A stretch of 64,000 nt of DNA. Source: Siphonodentalium dalli. Taxonomy: Eukaryota; Mollusca; Scaphopoda; Gadilida; Siphonodentaliidae. Position numbers and translations under genes: made by a program. A model generated the notes under the pieces. The model was not told the DNA's origin and ran no database searches. It worked only from the letters and a program-made list of their open reading frames with translations. Numbering within the stretch: position 1 is the first letter of the stretch; every line of letters starts with the position of its first letter. Below are positions 13,972 to 28,889 of the stretch, in pieces. The stretch lies in assembly GCA_032622095.1 (NCBI GenBank), contig CP136061.1, forward strand, positions 264,462,077 to 264,526,076. Direction: 5' to 3'.

Positions 13972-15147
13972 TCATGTATGAATTCTCGTGTGCTGCTTCA
14001 ATTGACTCGAAGTTGTAAATGATTTATCACACACACCACACCAGTACGGACGATCTCCTGTGTGGATTCTTTTATGGCTTATCAGATCACCCGGCCGAGT
14101 AAATGCATCAGCGCATAAATCACATTTATATGGGCGATCTCCTGTGTGAATTCTCTTATGGCGTGTCAGAGCACCAGGCTGAGTGAATGCATCAGCGCAT
14201 ACATCACACTTGTAGGGGCGTTCTCCTGTGTGGATTCTTTTATGGCTTGTCAGAGCACCCGGCTGAGTGAATGCATCAGCGCATAAATCACACTTATAGG
14301 GACGTTCTCCTGTGTGGATTCTCTTATGCTGCTTCTGGTTAGCCGAAGTAGTAAATGATTTATCACACATATCACACCGGTACGGACGATCTCCTGCGTG
14401 GATTCTTTTATGGCTTGTCAGATCACCCGACTGAGTGAATGCATCAGCGCATAAATCACACTTATAGGGACGATCTCCTGTGTGGATTCTCTTATGCTGC
14501 GTCAGACTAGCCGAAGTAGTAAATGATTTATCACACACATCACACTGGTACGGACGCTCTCCTGTGTGGATTCTTTTGTGCCTTGTGAGATCACCCGGCT
14601 GAGTAAATGTATCAGCGCATATATCACACTGATACGGACGATCTCCTGTATGAATACGCTTATGCTGCTTCAGTTGACTCGAAGTAGTAAATGATTTATC
14701 ACACACATCACACTGGTACGGACGATCTCCTGTGTGGATTCTCTTATGCTGCTTCAGTTGACACGAAGTAGTAAATGATTTATCACACACATCACACTGG
14801 TACGGACGATCACCAGTGTGGATTCTTTTATGACTTGTCAGATGACCCAGCTGAGTAAATGTATCAGAGCATAAATCACACTTATAGGGACGATCGCCTG
14901 TGTGGATTCTTGTATGTTGCTTCAGTTGACACGAAGTAGTAAATGATTTATCACATACATCACACTGGTACGGACGCTCTCCTGTGTGGATTCTCTTGTG
15001 CCTTGTCAGATGACCCGGCTGAGTAAATGTACCAGCGCATAAATCACACTTATAGCGACGATCTCCTTTGTTGGTTATGTTATGTGACATGGTGGATGTT
15101 CTTTCATTACCGTTACATGTATGTCCAATTGGCACGAAAGTACACAT
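13972..15147 (-). CDS. C2H2 zinc-finger protein, 13 fingers (locus B)
   Basis: The 391-codon frame starts MCTFVPIGHTC and has a leader of about 30 residues followed by 13 perfect C2H2 fingers with TGDRPY or TGERPY linkers. Fingers fall into two classes that often alternate: A (CDLCADTFTQPGDLTRH) and B ([17 protein letters not shown]), in the order A B A B B A B A B A A A B. Variation concentrates at helix positions 2, 3 and 6, for example QPGHLTR, QPGDLTR and QPGALTS in class A. No KRAB, SCAN, BTB or ZAD domain is present, so the effector would have to lie in another exon or be absent. The frame ends at a TGA that replaces a linker Gly codon, and dead fingers follow, so the true protein was once longer. 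Likely a nuclear DNA-binding protein. Expression and targets are unknown. Confidence 0.75.
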   Translation of the reverse strand: MCTFVPIGHTCNGNERTSTMSHNITNKGDRRYKCDLCAGTFTQPGHLTRHKRIHTGERPYQCDVCDKSFTTSCQLKQHTRIHTGDRPYKCDLCSDTFTQLGHLTSHKRIHTGDRPYQCDVCDKSFTTSCQLKQHKRIHTGDRPYQCDVCDKSFTTSSQLKQHKRIHTGDRPYQCDICADTFTQPGDLTRHKRIHTGERPYQCDVCDKSFTTSASLTQHKRIHTGDRPYKCDLCADAFTQSGDLTSHKRIHAGDRPYRCDMCDKSFTTSANQKQHKRIHTGERPYKCDLCADAFTQPGALTSHKRIHTGERPYKCDVCADAFTQPGALTRHKRIHTGDRPYKCDLCADAFTRPGDLISHKRIHTGDRPYWCGVCDKSFTTSSQLKQHTRIHT

Positions 15148-15490
15148 GGGTATGTATTCTTGTTACAACACATTAATAAGCATGTGGTTAACTTAGTGCA
15201 TGTTCCAAATAACAAATATCTTTTTTGGAAAATGCAATATTCATCAATGAACTATGTAGCTCACAGTTATGTTGCATAGTTATATAGTAGCATGTCAATT
15301 GCCAATAACTTTCTAAACTATCGCACCAGACTGATTCGGGCTATCGTGGATCGACGGTGGTTCGCCCAGACCTGTCCAATACTTCACCATGTGATGTTGT
15401 ACAATTAGATGTGGTCCTCGTCATCACCTTGGTGATCCAGGTAGATGCACGAACATACCAGGTACCGGTCAGACGACGCACTGATGTCAT
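15148..15490 (-). other. 5' flank of zinc-finger locus B
   Basis: This segment is collinear with 9163-9500 upstream of locus A, with an extra 30 bp near 15215-15245. It probably contains the promoter or a 5' exon of the ancestral gene. Confidence 0.5.
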
Positions 15491-16330
15491 ATGAAATCAA
15501 ATTAATACGGACCGCAAAACCCAGATCGAACAAAGCAGTATACATGAGTTATTTGTTTAGGTTTCGATTAATGGCGACATGTATTGGGCGTCTATAGAAC
15601 ATCGACATAGTCCATTGTTATTTTCTCGATATGGGAATACAGGTTACAAACACCTAATTATTTTCCATAGGCGACAGTGTTAACTAAAAGTCCCACCGGC
15701 CATGGGTTTGACCTATTTGAACTTCAAGTGGTCATCCTCTGCACCAGTATGTGACAACAAACGCACTCTTTTCGGTATTTTTTTCAAACGATAATCTTGC
15801 ATTTCCACAACTACCCCATTTACTGCACAAAAATCAGCAGCATAAAAATACCCCGACCCCTTCCGTAACTTCTGCACACCATCAGACTCTTCCTGGACAT
15901 ATATACATACACGATCGCCATATTTACGTAGGTTATGATTTTCTGTTCCCGATTAGGGATATTTCTCTCAATGATAATCAACCAATCAGCAGCCAGAATT
16001 ATCTTTTATGCTGACTCGAGTTTCCCTACACAAATTCAAGAAACGTAACTCTATATAATTAATTGCTTGTAACCTATAATTGAAAAGATACTCGAACTTT
16101 GATCGTGTAAATCGTGCCAATTTTACAAAAAAACAGTTTTACCGTGATATGATAGAAATATAGGAGCCATATACATCCTATTATCTCCCAGCGGCCCTTT
16201 AACCCACATACCCCGTTTTAAAATAAACCATTTATTTTGGGTAAGAAATAACACCATAATCGAATCCTGATAACTCTGGAAGCGCAGTTTAGTAGAAAAA
16301 GATACTAATGCCTCATGTTAAGCTTGTCAT
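15491..16330. other. No recognisable feature
   Basis: AT-rich sequence. An 87-aa plus ORF at 15751-16014 has no motif that I recognise and no splice context. I see no repeats. Confidence 0.35.
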
Positions 16331-16333
16331 ACA

Positions 16334-17215
16334 CCTAATTCTCTACGAGTGGCAATTCGCCTCTTTATCCAATCTTGCAAATTACCAACTATTTCTAATA
16401 ACTTACTTTGTGTAATTGACAATGTTAAAGGTGGATGATCTCTTTGTAAACATGTATTATATAGTTACCGGGGTATACACTATTATATTTGAATCGAAGA
16501 CTCATGTCCGGAAATGCTTCTATCTGGTCTAAAAAGGTGTGTTTGTTCAGCTAACGAACAATAGTGGTTACTGTTAACAGAGACCAGAAATTATATTGTG
16601 CAATTTTGTCACAAATAAACATTAATTATACTCATTATCGCTTATATCTTTGGAGCAAAATAATACAAACAACCAATCTGTGACATTTGACATTCATTGC
16701 CTAGCCGTAGGAACAGCCCAGTGCTCTATATCGCAATACGGTCTCATCCGAATGGTCGGTTCTAAAAATAGTAACATAAACGGGCCCGATTTAATATTCG
16801 AAATAAAATCAATATTAATTGATAGAAGCTTTTCCGGACATAGGTCTACAGTTCATATCTATTATTTTATACCCACGCAACTATTTAAAATTTGTTATTT
16901 AAAGAGATAATCCATCTTTAAATTATCGGTGTCAAACAATATCCCAAGAAAAGTCATGTGTGTACAAGGTGGACATGCGTTACTTTCAGATTCTTTAAGA
17001 CCACATTGTTGTAACACTTCTGTCAAACATTCAAAACCAGCATTTGCCAAATCCGGAGTAGATGCCCCTTCGAGGTCGTCGAGATAATTAACAATGGCAA
17101 ATTGTTTATTTTCCATGACGAAGGTGACATAGTTGGTTACCCGTTGGCATATGTATGCCGCTGACCGACGTACCATGCTTAAAACCATATCAAAGTAAAC
17201 CTGAATTTCGATCTG
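16334..17215 (-). pseudogene. DIRS-like retrotransposon reverse transcriptase fragment, split by a TTAA element
   Basis: From about 17215 to 16922 the minus strand encodes the palm region of a reverse transcriptase: RSAAYICQRVTN, then the YLDD catalytic motif (VNYLDDLEG), the GLKESESNACPP region and FLGILFDT. This order and wording are typical of DIRS-order retrotransposons (tyrosine-recombinase retroelements), rather than Gypsy or LINE types. The frame is interrupted at 16921 by the TTAA element and resumes at about 16424 with TQSKLLEIVGNLQDWIKRR and a Thr-Arg-Arg-Glu-Leu stretch, after which a TGA follows near 16343. RNase H and recombinase regions are not seen. A dead fragment. Confidence 0.75.
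16425..16921 (-). mobile_element. TTAA-flanked non-autonomous transposon (copy 2)
   Basis: The element is bounded by TTAA on both sides (16425-16428 and 16918-16921). Its terminal inverted repeats read AAAGGTGGATGATCTCTTT on the left and the complement of AAAGAGATAATCCATCTTT on the right. TTAA duplication is diagnostic of piggyBac-like (also Kolobok-like) transposition. It is nearly the reverse complement of 22223-22749 and encodes no transposase. It sits inside the DIRS-like reverse transcriptase frame, so it arrived later. Confidence 0.85.
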
Positions 17216-17219
17216 GAAG

Positions 17220-17635
17220 TAACCGCTTTGAAACCAACAATGAAATCTGTGCCAAATTCAGCGATCCACGACAACTATAATCGCACGAGATTATCCAGCG
17301 ATTCAACGATTCACCAGCAAGCGCAGAGCGTGCTCCGGTGAGTGATTATAATCCATGACTGATTATATCTCGACCAATGTTCCGAAAGAGATGATAATAG
17401 AATTATTTTAATTTCCTCTCTTAGCCTAGCTTCATTAATTATTTTGTATATGGCCAAAATAACACAATATTTCACGCCCCGGTATCTGTATAACACAGCC
17501 ATCTTAAATGGAAATATTTGGTGAAAGAGGGCTGTAATGCATACAGTCTGATGATCAAGACCGATACAATGGAACTAGAACACTCATTATTCCCGAGAAC
17601 GATTCTAGAATCAGAAACCGCAACGGACTCAATGC
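17220..17635. other. No recognisable feature
   Basis: Sequence between the DIRS fragment and the 80-bp tandem. Short overlapping ORFs on both strands are without motifs. Confidence 0.3.
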
Positions 17636-17639
17636 AAGA

Positions 17640-18035
17640 TACAACACCACCAGCAATCAAATACAACCATACTGATCCAGATCCCATCGTACCTATATCC
17701 GAAGGAGCCTACGATCGATACAACATCACCCAGCAATCAAACACCACCATACTGATCCAGATCCCATCGTGCCTATATTCGAAGGATCCTACGATCGATA
17801 CAACATCACACAGCAATCAAACACCACCATATTGATCCAGATCCCATCGTACCTATATCCGAAGGAGCCTACGATGGATACAACATCACCCAGCAATCAA
17901 ATACAACCATACTGATCCAGATCCCATCGTACCAATATCCGAAGGATCCTACGATGGATACAACACCACCCAGCAGTCAAACACCACCTTACTGATCCAG
18001 ATCCCATCGTACCTATATCCGAAGGATCCTACGCT
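17640..18035. repeat. 80-bp tandem repeat, about 4.7 copies
   Basis: Units starting ACTGATCCAGATCCCATCGT occur at 17671, 17751, 17831 (one substitution), 17911 and 17991, an exact 80-bp period. Partial units sit on both sides. Words include GGAGCCTACGATCGATACAA. Because 80 is not a multiple of three, the open frame through it changes at each unit and is not coding. Confidence 0.9.
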
Positions 18036-18400
18036 TAACAAATACAGACACGTGACATTTCAAATTCGGCCTCTGATGCATATCAAATAGCTTTGAAGTC
18101 TATGGGAAATAGTTACAGCTGTGTAAATGTAACCCGTAGATAGAATGTGTGGTATTTTTAAACGTTCAATAATGTACCCGTATCGCGCAAACCAGAATGT
18201 GTGTAATCACTTAACTGTGACCTATTATTTTTTTTAGTTTTGAAATACATTCATGCGAAGCTGCTTAAAATCGCCCTAGCATTAATATACAACTGTAATT
18301 TGTCTTTTATCATTCTGCTATCAACTCGGAACCAGTAGGGCCTACATTCTAAATTTGCCAGAACGCATTTTCTGAAAGAAGCGTACCGTCGTAAGTAAAA
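18036..18400. other. No recognisable feature
   Basis: Possible 5' region of the plus-strand zinc-finger array. A GTAAGT donor-like word lies at 18391, just before the first finger, with a stop codon immediately upstream in frame. No promoter can be assigned. Confidence 0.3.
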
Positions 18401-18401
18401 G

Positions 18402-20437
<2,036 letters not shown>

Positions 20438-23400
20438 TCTCTGAATGCGTCTCGCATTCCTTCGTCCATGCGAACTTGGTGTCTTTCTCTGTCAATCTTG
20501 TTTCAAAATTGTGAATGAGTCTCCAGTGAGCATAAGCCCAAGAAACTACGGACGTCCTTGACCTTGGTGTGTGTCGCCCATGTTTGTATCGCGTGTATCT
20601 TTCCTGAATCGGGATCGACTCAGAGACCATGTGCCCCAAGAATGAAAACTTTTCTTTGAATATATGACATTTCTTGGGTGAATTTTTAGCCCTGCATCTT
20701 TGATACGTGTCAGAGCCTGATCTAACCTTTCGCATTGACATTGGAATGACCTTGAGAAAACCAGGACCGGCTAGTACCGACTCCATCAGACGTTCGAAAG
20801 TGGATCCCGAATTGCATAAACCCATTGGCATAACACGGAATTGATATTGTGAATTGGACGTTATATTGGAGGTGACGAAAGCTGCCTTATGCCTATCTTT
20901 CTTTGATAATGGAGTCTGCCGATATCCATCCAATATATCCAACGACAAGCAGTATTTTGAGTTTCTGAGATAATCCAGACAATCATCTTGCCTAGGTAGA
21001 GGATAAAAATCACGTATAGTGACACCATTTACCTTCCGGAAATCTACACAAAACTGTATTTCTAGCGGCTTGTCACTATAAAGGTACTTCGTCTTCTTTT
21101 TAATGATGACCACTGGGCTAGCCCACCCTGTTTGTGATTTCTCTGTGACCCCGGCTGTCAACATTCTCTGAATTTCACTCTCGACCTGAGGTTGAAGTGC
21201 AAATGGGACTCGACGTGGTGCCTGTTTTATCGGACGTGCATCTCCTGTGTCTATGGTATGCTATACCAAATGTGTTCTCCCTAGATCTTCGTTATTAACA
21301 GCAATCACTGTTCTGTGTTTATATAGCAGCTTCTTAACTGCCTCTCTCTGTTCCTCTGATAAACCTTCCCCACTTTGCTCCATTAAAATTTCCATGTGTT
21401 CCGGCAATTCAACTGGCCCCTCTGATATGTTATCTTTTTCTGTTATGTTACATATGGTTTCTACACCCTTTTCAATCTCTCTAGGTTCTTTATTTTGCGC
21501 GACATCACCCTGTGTCACTGTTGTCTGAAAAGTCTGGATCTGATTCGCCCGAATGAGTTCACATTCGGCTACATGACTGTTTGTGTATCAAGTCTTTGGT
21601 TGGCTATCCCTGTTTTTCAGTCTGATAGGCACACCATGCCGTGATGGGTCAAAAATGCTAGTGGCTACCATTAAACCATTCTTTCTGAGGCATTTCCCCC
21701 AGATGATATTATCGCATTTGTTCCTATTATATCATCAGTATCTACCTTTACCGGCAAAATTATTTCTGATAAAGGTGGGATAATGACATTTTCTTGCAGG
21801 GTCAGTCTGAATGTTGAGTCAACTTGACTCTCTAATTGGCATCCAAAGTCCATGTTGTGCATCTTTAAGATATTCTGTTTAAAATTCAGCTCACATTCAT
21901 TACAGTTGAGAAAATTGTACCCCAAAAGTGCTGGGGTGTCCAAGTCAGCCACTATCATTCGGCATGGACAATCATATTCCCCTAATTTAATGACAAATAT
22001 GGCAGCACCCATCGACCATCTTCAATTGACCACACCGACTTTCCAGTCGTGGTCTAGAGCTCTCTGGTATTTTTATTGAAAATCTTTGAATGCAGAACTG
22101 ATACCGTAGCACCGGTGTCCATGATACACTTGACTGCTTGGCCATAAATGTTCACATGCAAGAACATGCCATCATGTTGCTGCTCCGAAAATTCATATAT
22201 CAATTCGGGTCTTGTAATATCATTAAAGATGGATTATCTCTTTAAAAAACAAATTTTAAATAGTTGCGTGGGTATAAAATAATAGATATGAACTGAAGAC
22301 CTATGTCCGGGAAAGCTTCTATCAATTAATATTGATTTTATTTCGAATATTAAATCGGGCCCGTTAAGTTACTATTTTTAGAACCGACCATTCGGATGAG
22401 ACCGTATTGCGATATAGAGCACTGGGCTGTTCCTACGGCTACGCAACAAATGTCAAATGTCACAGATTGGTTGTTTGTACTGTTTTGTTCCACAGATATA
22501 AGCGATAATGAGTATAATTAACGTTTATTTGTGACAAAATTGCACAATATAATTTCTGGTCTCTGTTAACAGTAACCACTATTGTTCGTTAGCTGAACAA
22601 ATACACCTTTTTAGACCAGATAATATTAGAAATAAAATTAATATTAATCGATAGAAGCATTTCCGGCCAGTAGTCTTCTGTTCAAATATAATATGTCATA
22701 CCCCGGTAACTATATAATACACGTTTACAAAGAGATAATCCACCTTTAACATTGTCCGAATCTACTGCTGCCTCTGGACCCACAGAAACAGCATCTAGCA
22801 GTTTCCCTAACTGGTCTGGGTCTCGGCACTGGTTACTTGTGTTAGCACTGGGCCTGTTGGATCTCATGTGTTTCTCTCTGTTATTGTACTTTGCATCCCT
22901 TTGTTTCTTAAAACATTTATCCCCAGTGTGATTGTCTTTCATGCAATAATGCAATGTTTCCGTTGGCGCCTTTCCCTTCTCATTGCACCCTCAACTGTAC
23001 CTGTCACCAATTGCCTCAATTTTCCATCCTCCACCTGCTCATTCTTATTCTCTCTTTCATCTCGTACCATATCGTCCAACCATTCAGTTTGCATTCAAAC
23101 CCTGTTATTTTGATAACGACCATATTGTCTCCGCCTATCTGCTGCTCCGAAACGCCTCATACTTGAGCGCCAAACTAAGTCCTCAATATGTTCAGTGATG
23201 GTCTGGCATATAGACCATTCCATTTCTTGGTCGTGGAATGCATCTCTGAATGCTCTATATGATAAACTATCCCTAACATCCTGTGGAGAATTAGGATATG
23301 CCATCCGAACCAGTCGTGTTATTTCTTGTGCCAATTCAGGCAATGATTCTTTGTCACGACGTGTTCGTGCTTCCAACTGAGATTGATACATTTCAGTCTG

Positions 23401-24340
23401 GTTCTTGTGTTCGAACCGTGATGTTAATACGGCCAGGACTCCCAGGAGCTCATCGTAATTGTCTAACTGATCTGGTCTTATATCAGCCAAAACACCTCTA
23501 GCCGATCCCCGTAGATGTATACTGAGTTGCATCAACTTCATATTCTGTTGACCACCCATTTATACGGGCTACTATATTGCAGTGGGCCATGTAATCTGAC
23601 CAGCTAGATCTGCCGTCATATACATCGGGTCTCGCACTGAAGCGGTCTGACCCACCCCTGTTATTATGTTTTCCTCGAATATCTGGCCTCCTGAATGGAC
23701 CACCCCTATAATATGGAGGGATATTAGCATTGTTTTCTCCTGGTTACCTGCTTAAGTTCCCTGGATTCTGAAAATTATAACATCGACATGTCTCATACGG
23801 ATGTTCCATATCTCTCATGCCAACATCTTCATATTGGTTGGGCTCTATGCACCTGTCATCACCTCTGATAACCCCGCTAATCGCATTTGTGTTGTGGTCA
23901 TTATTGGGATGGTGTACCCCATATAATTGGTTACCGGTACCTATGTCTCCCATATGTGGATTTGTGTCCAATTCAGCATAAGCGTCCCTACCTCCCCTTG
24001 TTTTAAAATGTGAATATTATCTATATGGCTGTCTATGTGGGGTATATGCGTTATTTCCATGCATTGAATGAATGCTACCATCTTTAGCAGTTTGCGGAGG
24101 TCCCACTGGATTTGCATTTTTGCCCATTAATCTCCCTGGCCTGTCTCTATAAGCTGGGACAAATTATTTGTTATGCCATGATCTGGGTTTCGGCCGGAGC
24201 AGTGTGTATAGGTGTTGCCTTCATATGTTGGGCATATGTCTTCCATATTAATACCGGTACCAGTAGCCCCTCGATTGTGTGTATGAATGCCACTGGTTGC
24301 CTCTGTCTGATGTTTCTCTATGTTTTTCGCCATGGATATT
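20438..24340 (-). pseudogene. Ty3/Gypsy-type LTR retrotransposon remnant (gag-pol), no LTRs seen
   Basis: In transcript order from high to low coordinates: a Pro-poor N-terminal gag region (about 24333-23744); a retrotransposon gag domain at 23559-23095 (RFEHKNQTEMYQSQLEARTR, then ESLPELAQEITRLVRMAYP); a degenerate zinc knuckle at about 22960-22910 (CMKDNHTGDKC); a retropepsin with the DTGA catalytic motif at about 22119-22108 and the LLGYNFL motif in the following frame; the pre-RT linker; and a reverse transcriptase at 21164-20406. The RT keeps the CVDFRKVN, LDILDGYRQ and MPMGLCNSG blocks, but the YxDD catalytic block is deleted, with frameshifts beside it. A TAG interrupts the linker near 21264. 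The start of the RNase H region follows, then the element stops at the zinc-finger junction. Integrase and LTRs are absent. Inactive. Confidence 0.8.
22223..22749 (+). mobile_element. TTAA-flanked non-autonomous transposon (copy 3, complete)
   Basis: TTAA at 22223-22226 and 22746-22749 bound a 527-bp element with terminal inverted repeats AAAGATGGATTATCTCTTT and AAAGAGATAATCCACCTTT. It carries no ORF. It splits the Gypsy element between the gag zinc knuckle and the protease, so it is younger than that element. A TTAA-specific transposase (piggyBac-like) is inferred to have moved it. Confidence 0.9.
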
Positions 24341-24655
24341 GGTCTGGAAATTAGAGAAATGTTAGAGGCAATATCTCACTCTGACCCATGTCTAACTGTG
24401 GCCCACATTCCTCTATATCTGGTGCTGCAACATATTCTCGTGCAAATAGGTTTATTTGTACCTAAATATTTACATACGTTCATATTTTGTTTATTCATTT
24501 AAATTTGTTTAAATCAAAATTTAGAAAAACTAACGCCATTATACACTCTGTCAGGGCACCCTGAGTCACCATACCAAATTTCGTTGAAATCTGTGCACCA
24601 AAATTAACAAAGACATGTTGGTCTCAACTTCACTCCAGTCTTATATATGTATATA
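24341..24655. other. No recognisable feature; expected place of the Gypsy 5' end
   Basis: If the Gypsy element were complete its 5' LTR would be near here. I see neither a TG...CA bounded repeat nor a primer-binding site, and there is no matching copy at the other end. The rest is AT-rich. Confidence 0.3.
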
Positions 24656-25365
24656 TAAACAGTCCCATGAAACATGTATACATTTATTGATGGACGTGTC
24701 ATGTGCTCTTCATACAGGATCGGGTTCATTATTCCGAGGGTTCCATATTCCGAAGGGTCGCTATTGCAAAGGTTTTTATTCAGAAGGTTCGCTATTCTGA
24801 AGGTATGCTATTCTGGGCGTATTTAACCAGAAAAGATGGACAACTCTAATACCAAGTAGTTATTATTACCACGATTTTACAGTTATCCATCTTTATCTGG
24901 AAGACCGCCCGTTTGACTTCTGGCACGATTAGGCCCAGAAACAATAAAAATAGCAAACTGCAAGGATCGATATCTAATTACACTAATCAATTTTTTTTCC
25001 CCACCGAAGCCAAAGAAAGAGTAATTTAGCAGCGTCTTACTGGATTGAGTACCTTTAAGTTATTTCCTTCATAAAAAGAGTCTTATGATAAAGAACCCTC
25101 TCAATACTTTAGAATATAGAATGAAACTTCAAAATAACAAGTTATAAAAACCTTCTGAATATCGAGGAATATAGAGAACCTTGGAAATAGCGAAACTTCG
25201 GTATAATGAACCTTGGGAATAGCGAACCTTTGGATTTCGAGTGACATGTCGCGTTCTACGGTCCATACGTACTGGTGTGATCGTATAGCCCAAGTTGGCC
25301 AGAAATACAGGCACTCCTATGAAACATACATTTATCATTTTATAGATGGACGTACGTGTTTTGGG
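24656..25365. repeat. Fold-back element with GGTTCGCTATTCCGAA sub-repeats
   Basis: The left arm (about 24716-24830) carries variants of TTCGCTATTCTGAAGG. The right arm (about 25145-25235) carries the complement (CCTTGGGAATAGCGAA), so the two could pair across a 300-bp loop. Outside the arms a direct repeat of about 45 bp, with the words CATGAAACAT or TATGAAACAT and TAGATGGACGT, lies at 24664-24705 and 25318-25355. A short word TCCATACGTACTG also repeats at 25261 and 25367. Likely a fold-back type non-autonomous transposon. Confidence 0.55.
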
Positions 25366-25675
25366 TTGTCCATACGTACTGACGTAATCATATTAGCGTA
25401 AAGGTCGGAGGTCAACGTATTTATCGAAACGGTCACGTGGTGTATACTCGAAATCGCTTACCGTAATCGGAGTAATCGTGTCGGGAGCATAATAGCTTTG
25501 ATGCCGCCAACCAAATAGCATTGCTGTCATTAGCAGACGAAGCCATTTTGAACGTTGTGTATACGTTTTAGAACACCCTATGTAGTGTAACAGAAGACGA
25601 TTGTGTAGCCCACATCGATTTCACAAAAAAAATAAAATTGTGCCAAGTCTCCGACTTCATTTATCAAAAAGACTG

Positions 25676-26332
25676 TTAACTCTTTCGATGCCAAGCTCGC
25701 ATAAATGCGAGTTACCCAGTCGCTGCCAAATACGCATTTATGCGAGTTCGGGGGTGCACCTGGTTTACGGGTCGTAATTATATTGTTTTGTTGCATTACA
25801 ACGGGGGTTCATTTATTTTATGTAGAAGAAAGGTCAGTCAAAGCCATGCTACTCCTGAAGTTCTATGAGTACAATCCGAGCCAGAATATACCATATGACA
25901 AATTAACTTTTGGTGCATGGGATGCGATATATGAGTGGAAAATAAACATAATAATTGACTTGGCGGCCTCCTTTCTGCTGATCAGTTTAGCGTCCAAAAA
26001 TTCTGTCGGAATGAGGTCGGTGAAAAATACGGAATAGTAGCCGGAATATGATTAACTGGTGAAGCATTAATTAATGGGACAGAACAATAGAACAAAAAAC
26101 AAACATTTAATCATATATGAATTGAAAAAAATTAACGAAAAACATAAATTAAAGCAAATCCAAGATGGCCGCCAATGGCACGTGACCCAAAGGCTTTGAT
26201 CTTGAATGGGTCTCCACGTCGGGGCAGGTGATATGTCATTGTCATATATACCCACATGTGAAGTTTCAACTAAATACACCGATAATTACCCGATAGTCAT
26301 TGCATGTGGCGGGGTGGCAGCGAAAGAGTTAA
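25676..26332. mobile_element. piggyBac-like TTAA element, 657 bp
   Basis: TTAA at 25676-25679 and 26329-26332 flank inverted ends CTCTTTCGATGCC and GGCAGCGAAAGAG (complement CTCTTTCGCTGCC, one mismatch). The left end also holds the hairpin word CGCATAAATGCG and its variant CGCATTTATGCG. A 110-aa plus ORF (25705-26037) has no transposase motif that I recognise. By ends and target site I infer a non-autonomous piggyBac-type element. It contains the AAGATGGCCGCC word at about 26162. Confidence 0.75.
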
Positions 26333-26690
26333 ACATCTGAAAGTTTATCTACTATACTGAAATGGAAAGGGTGAATGTTCAATCATAGTTCGCAACGTGC
26401 AGTCCTGTGCCGGAGTCGGTAACCTGTTTTATAACGGCCTCGGAAAAGGCGTGTTTAGTTCAAATCGAAAGTAGAATGGTATTTCCACGGTATACTTATT
26501 TCCGCTGCATTTGCATTTCCGCTTTGCATTTCACGAAGTGAAACATCGATTTTAACATGGAAAAATTATCGCTGAAAATTGAGAATTCGAAGTTCGTCGG
26601 GCATAAAAAAAAGTAAAAAATCAGAATGCATTTTTTTGTATTCATCGGGCGGTCCAGCAGGTCGGTCGGCGGATCCGTAAACCACATTAT
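26333..26690. other. No recognisable feature
   Basis: Unremarkable AT-rich sequence between the TTAA element and the zinc-finger fragment. Confidence 0.3.
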
Positions 26691-26704
26691 TTAAAAAAAC
26701 ATGA

Positions 26705-28638
<1,934 letters not shown>

Positions 28639-28738
28639 GTATCTTGGACTATAACACTGTTTGCAACCAGGTCATTGCCTTCTCTTGTTGTTATTGATTG
28701 CCCATGCTAACTTCAATGGCATAGGCATTTCGACATGC

Positions 28739-28885
28739 AGCCCTTTTTAATAACCTAGGCAATATGCAATGTCTAGTGGTTGCCTAGGAGTTTTCCAATT
28801 TGCCTAGGCAATTTATTGCATGGGACGCAATGGCAATCACTCAGATTTTAATTGCCTACGCAAATTATCTTATTAAAAAGGGCTG
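28739..28885. mobile_element. Small hAT-like MITE with CAGCCCTTTTTAATAA ends
   Basis: Terminal inverted repeats CAGCCCTTTTTAATAA (left) and TTATTAAAAAGGGCTG (right) enclose about 147 bp rich in CCTAGGCAA words. The flanks (GACATG and TACATG) allow only a weak target duplication. The ends resemble hAT elements. It shares the CCTAGGCAA words with 31857-32307, so the two may be one family. Confidence 0.55.
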
Positions 28886-28889
28886 TACA

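Noticed and set aside
13972-15147. Tandem DNA repeat only
   Set aside because: The 84-bp period is that of C2H2 fingers with conserved Cys, His and linker residues over 13 modules in one open frame, so it is coding-derived.
17518-17835. 105-aa plus ORF
   Set aside because: It runs through the 80-bp tandem, whose period is not a multiple of three; no motif.
22868-23198. Overlapping plus-strand ORFs of 70-81 aa
   Set aside because: They are antisense to the Gypsy gag region, which has clear family motifs on the minus strand.
25705-26037. 110-aa ORF inside the TTAA element as a piggyBac transposase
   Set aside because: No DDD-type motif or Cys-rich C-terminus is visible, and it is far too short.
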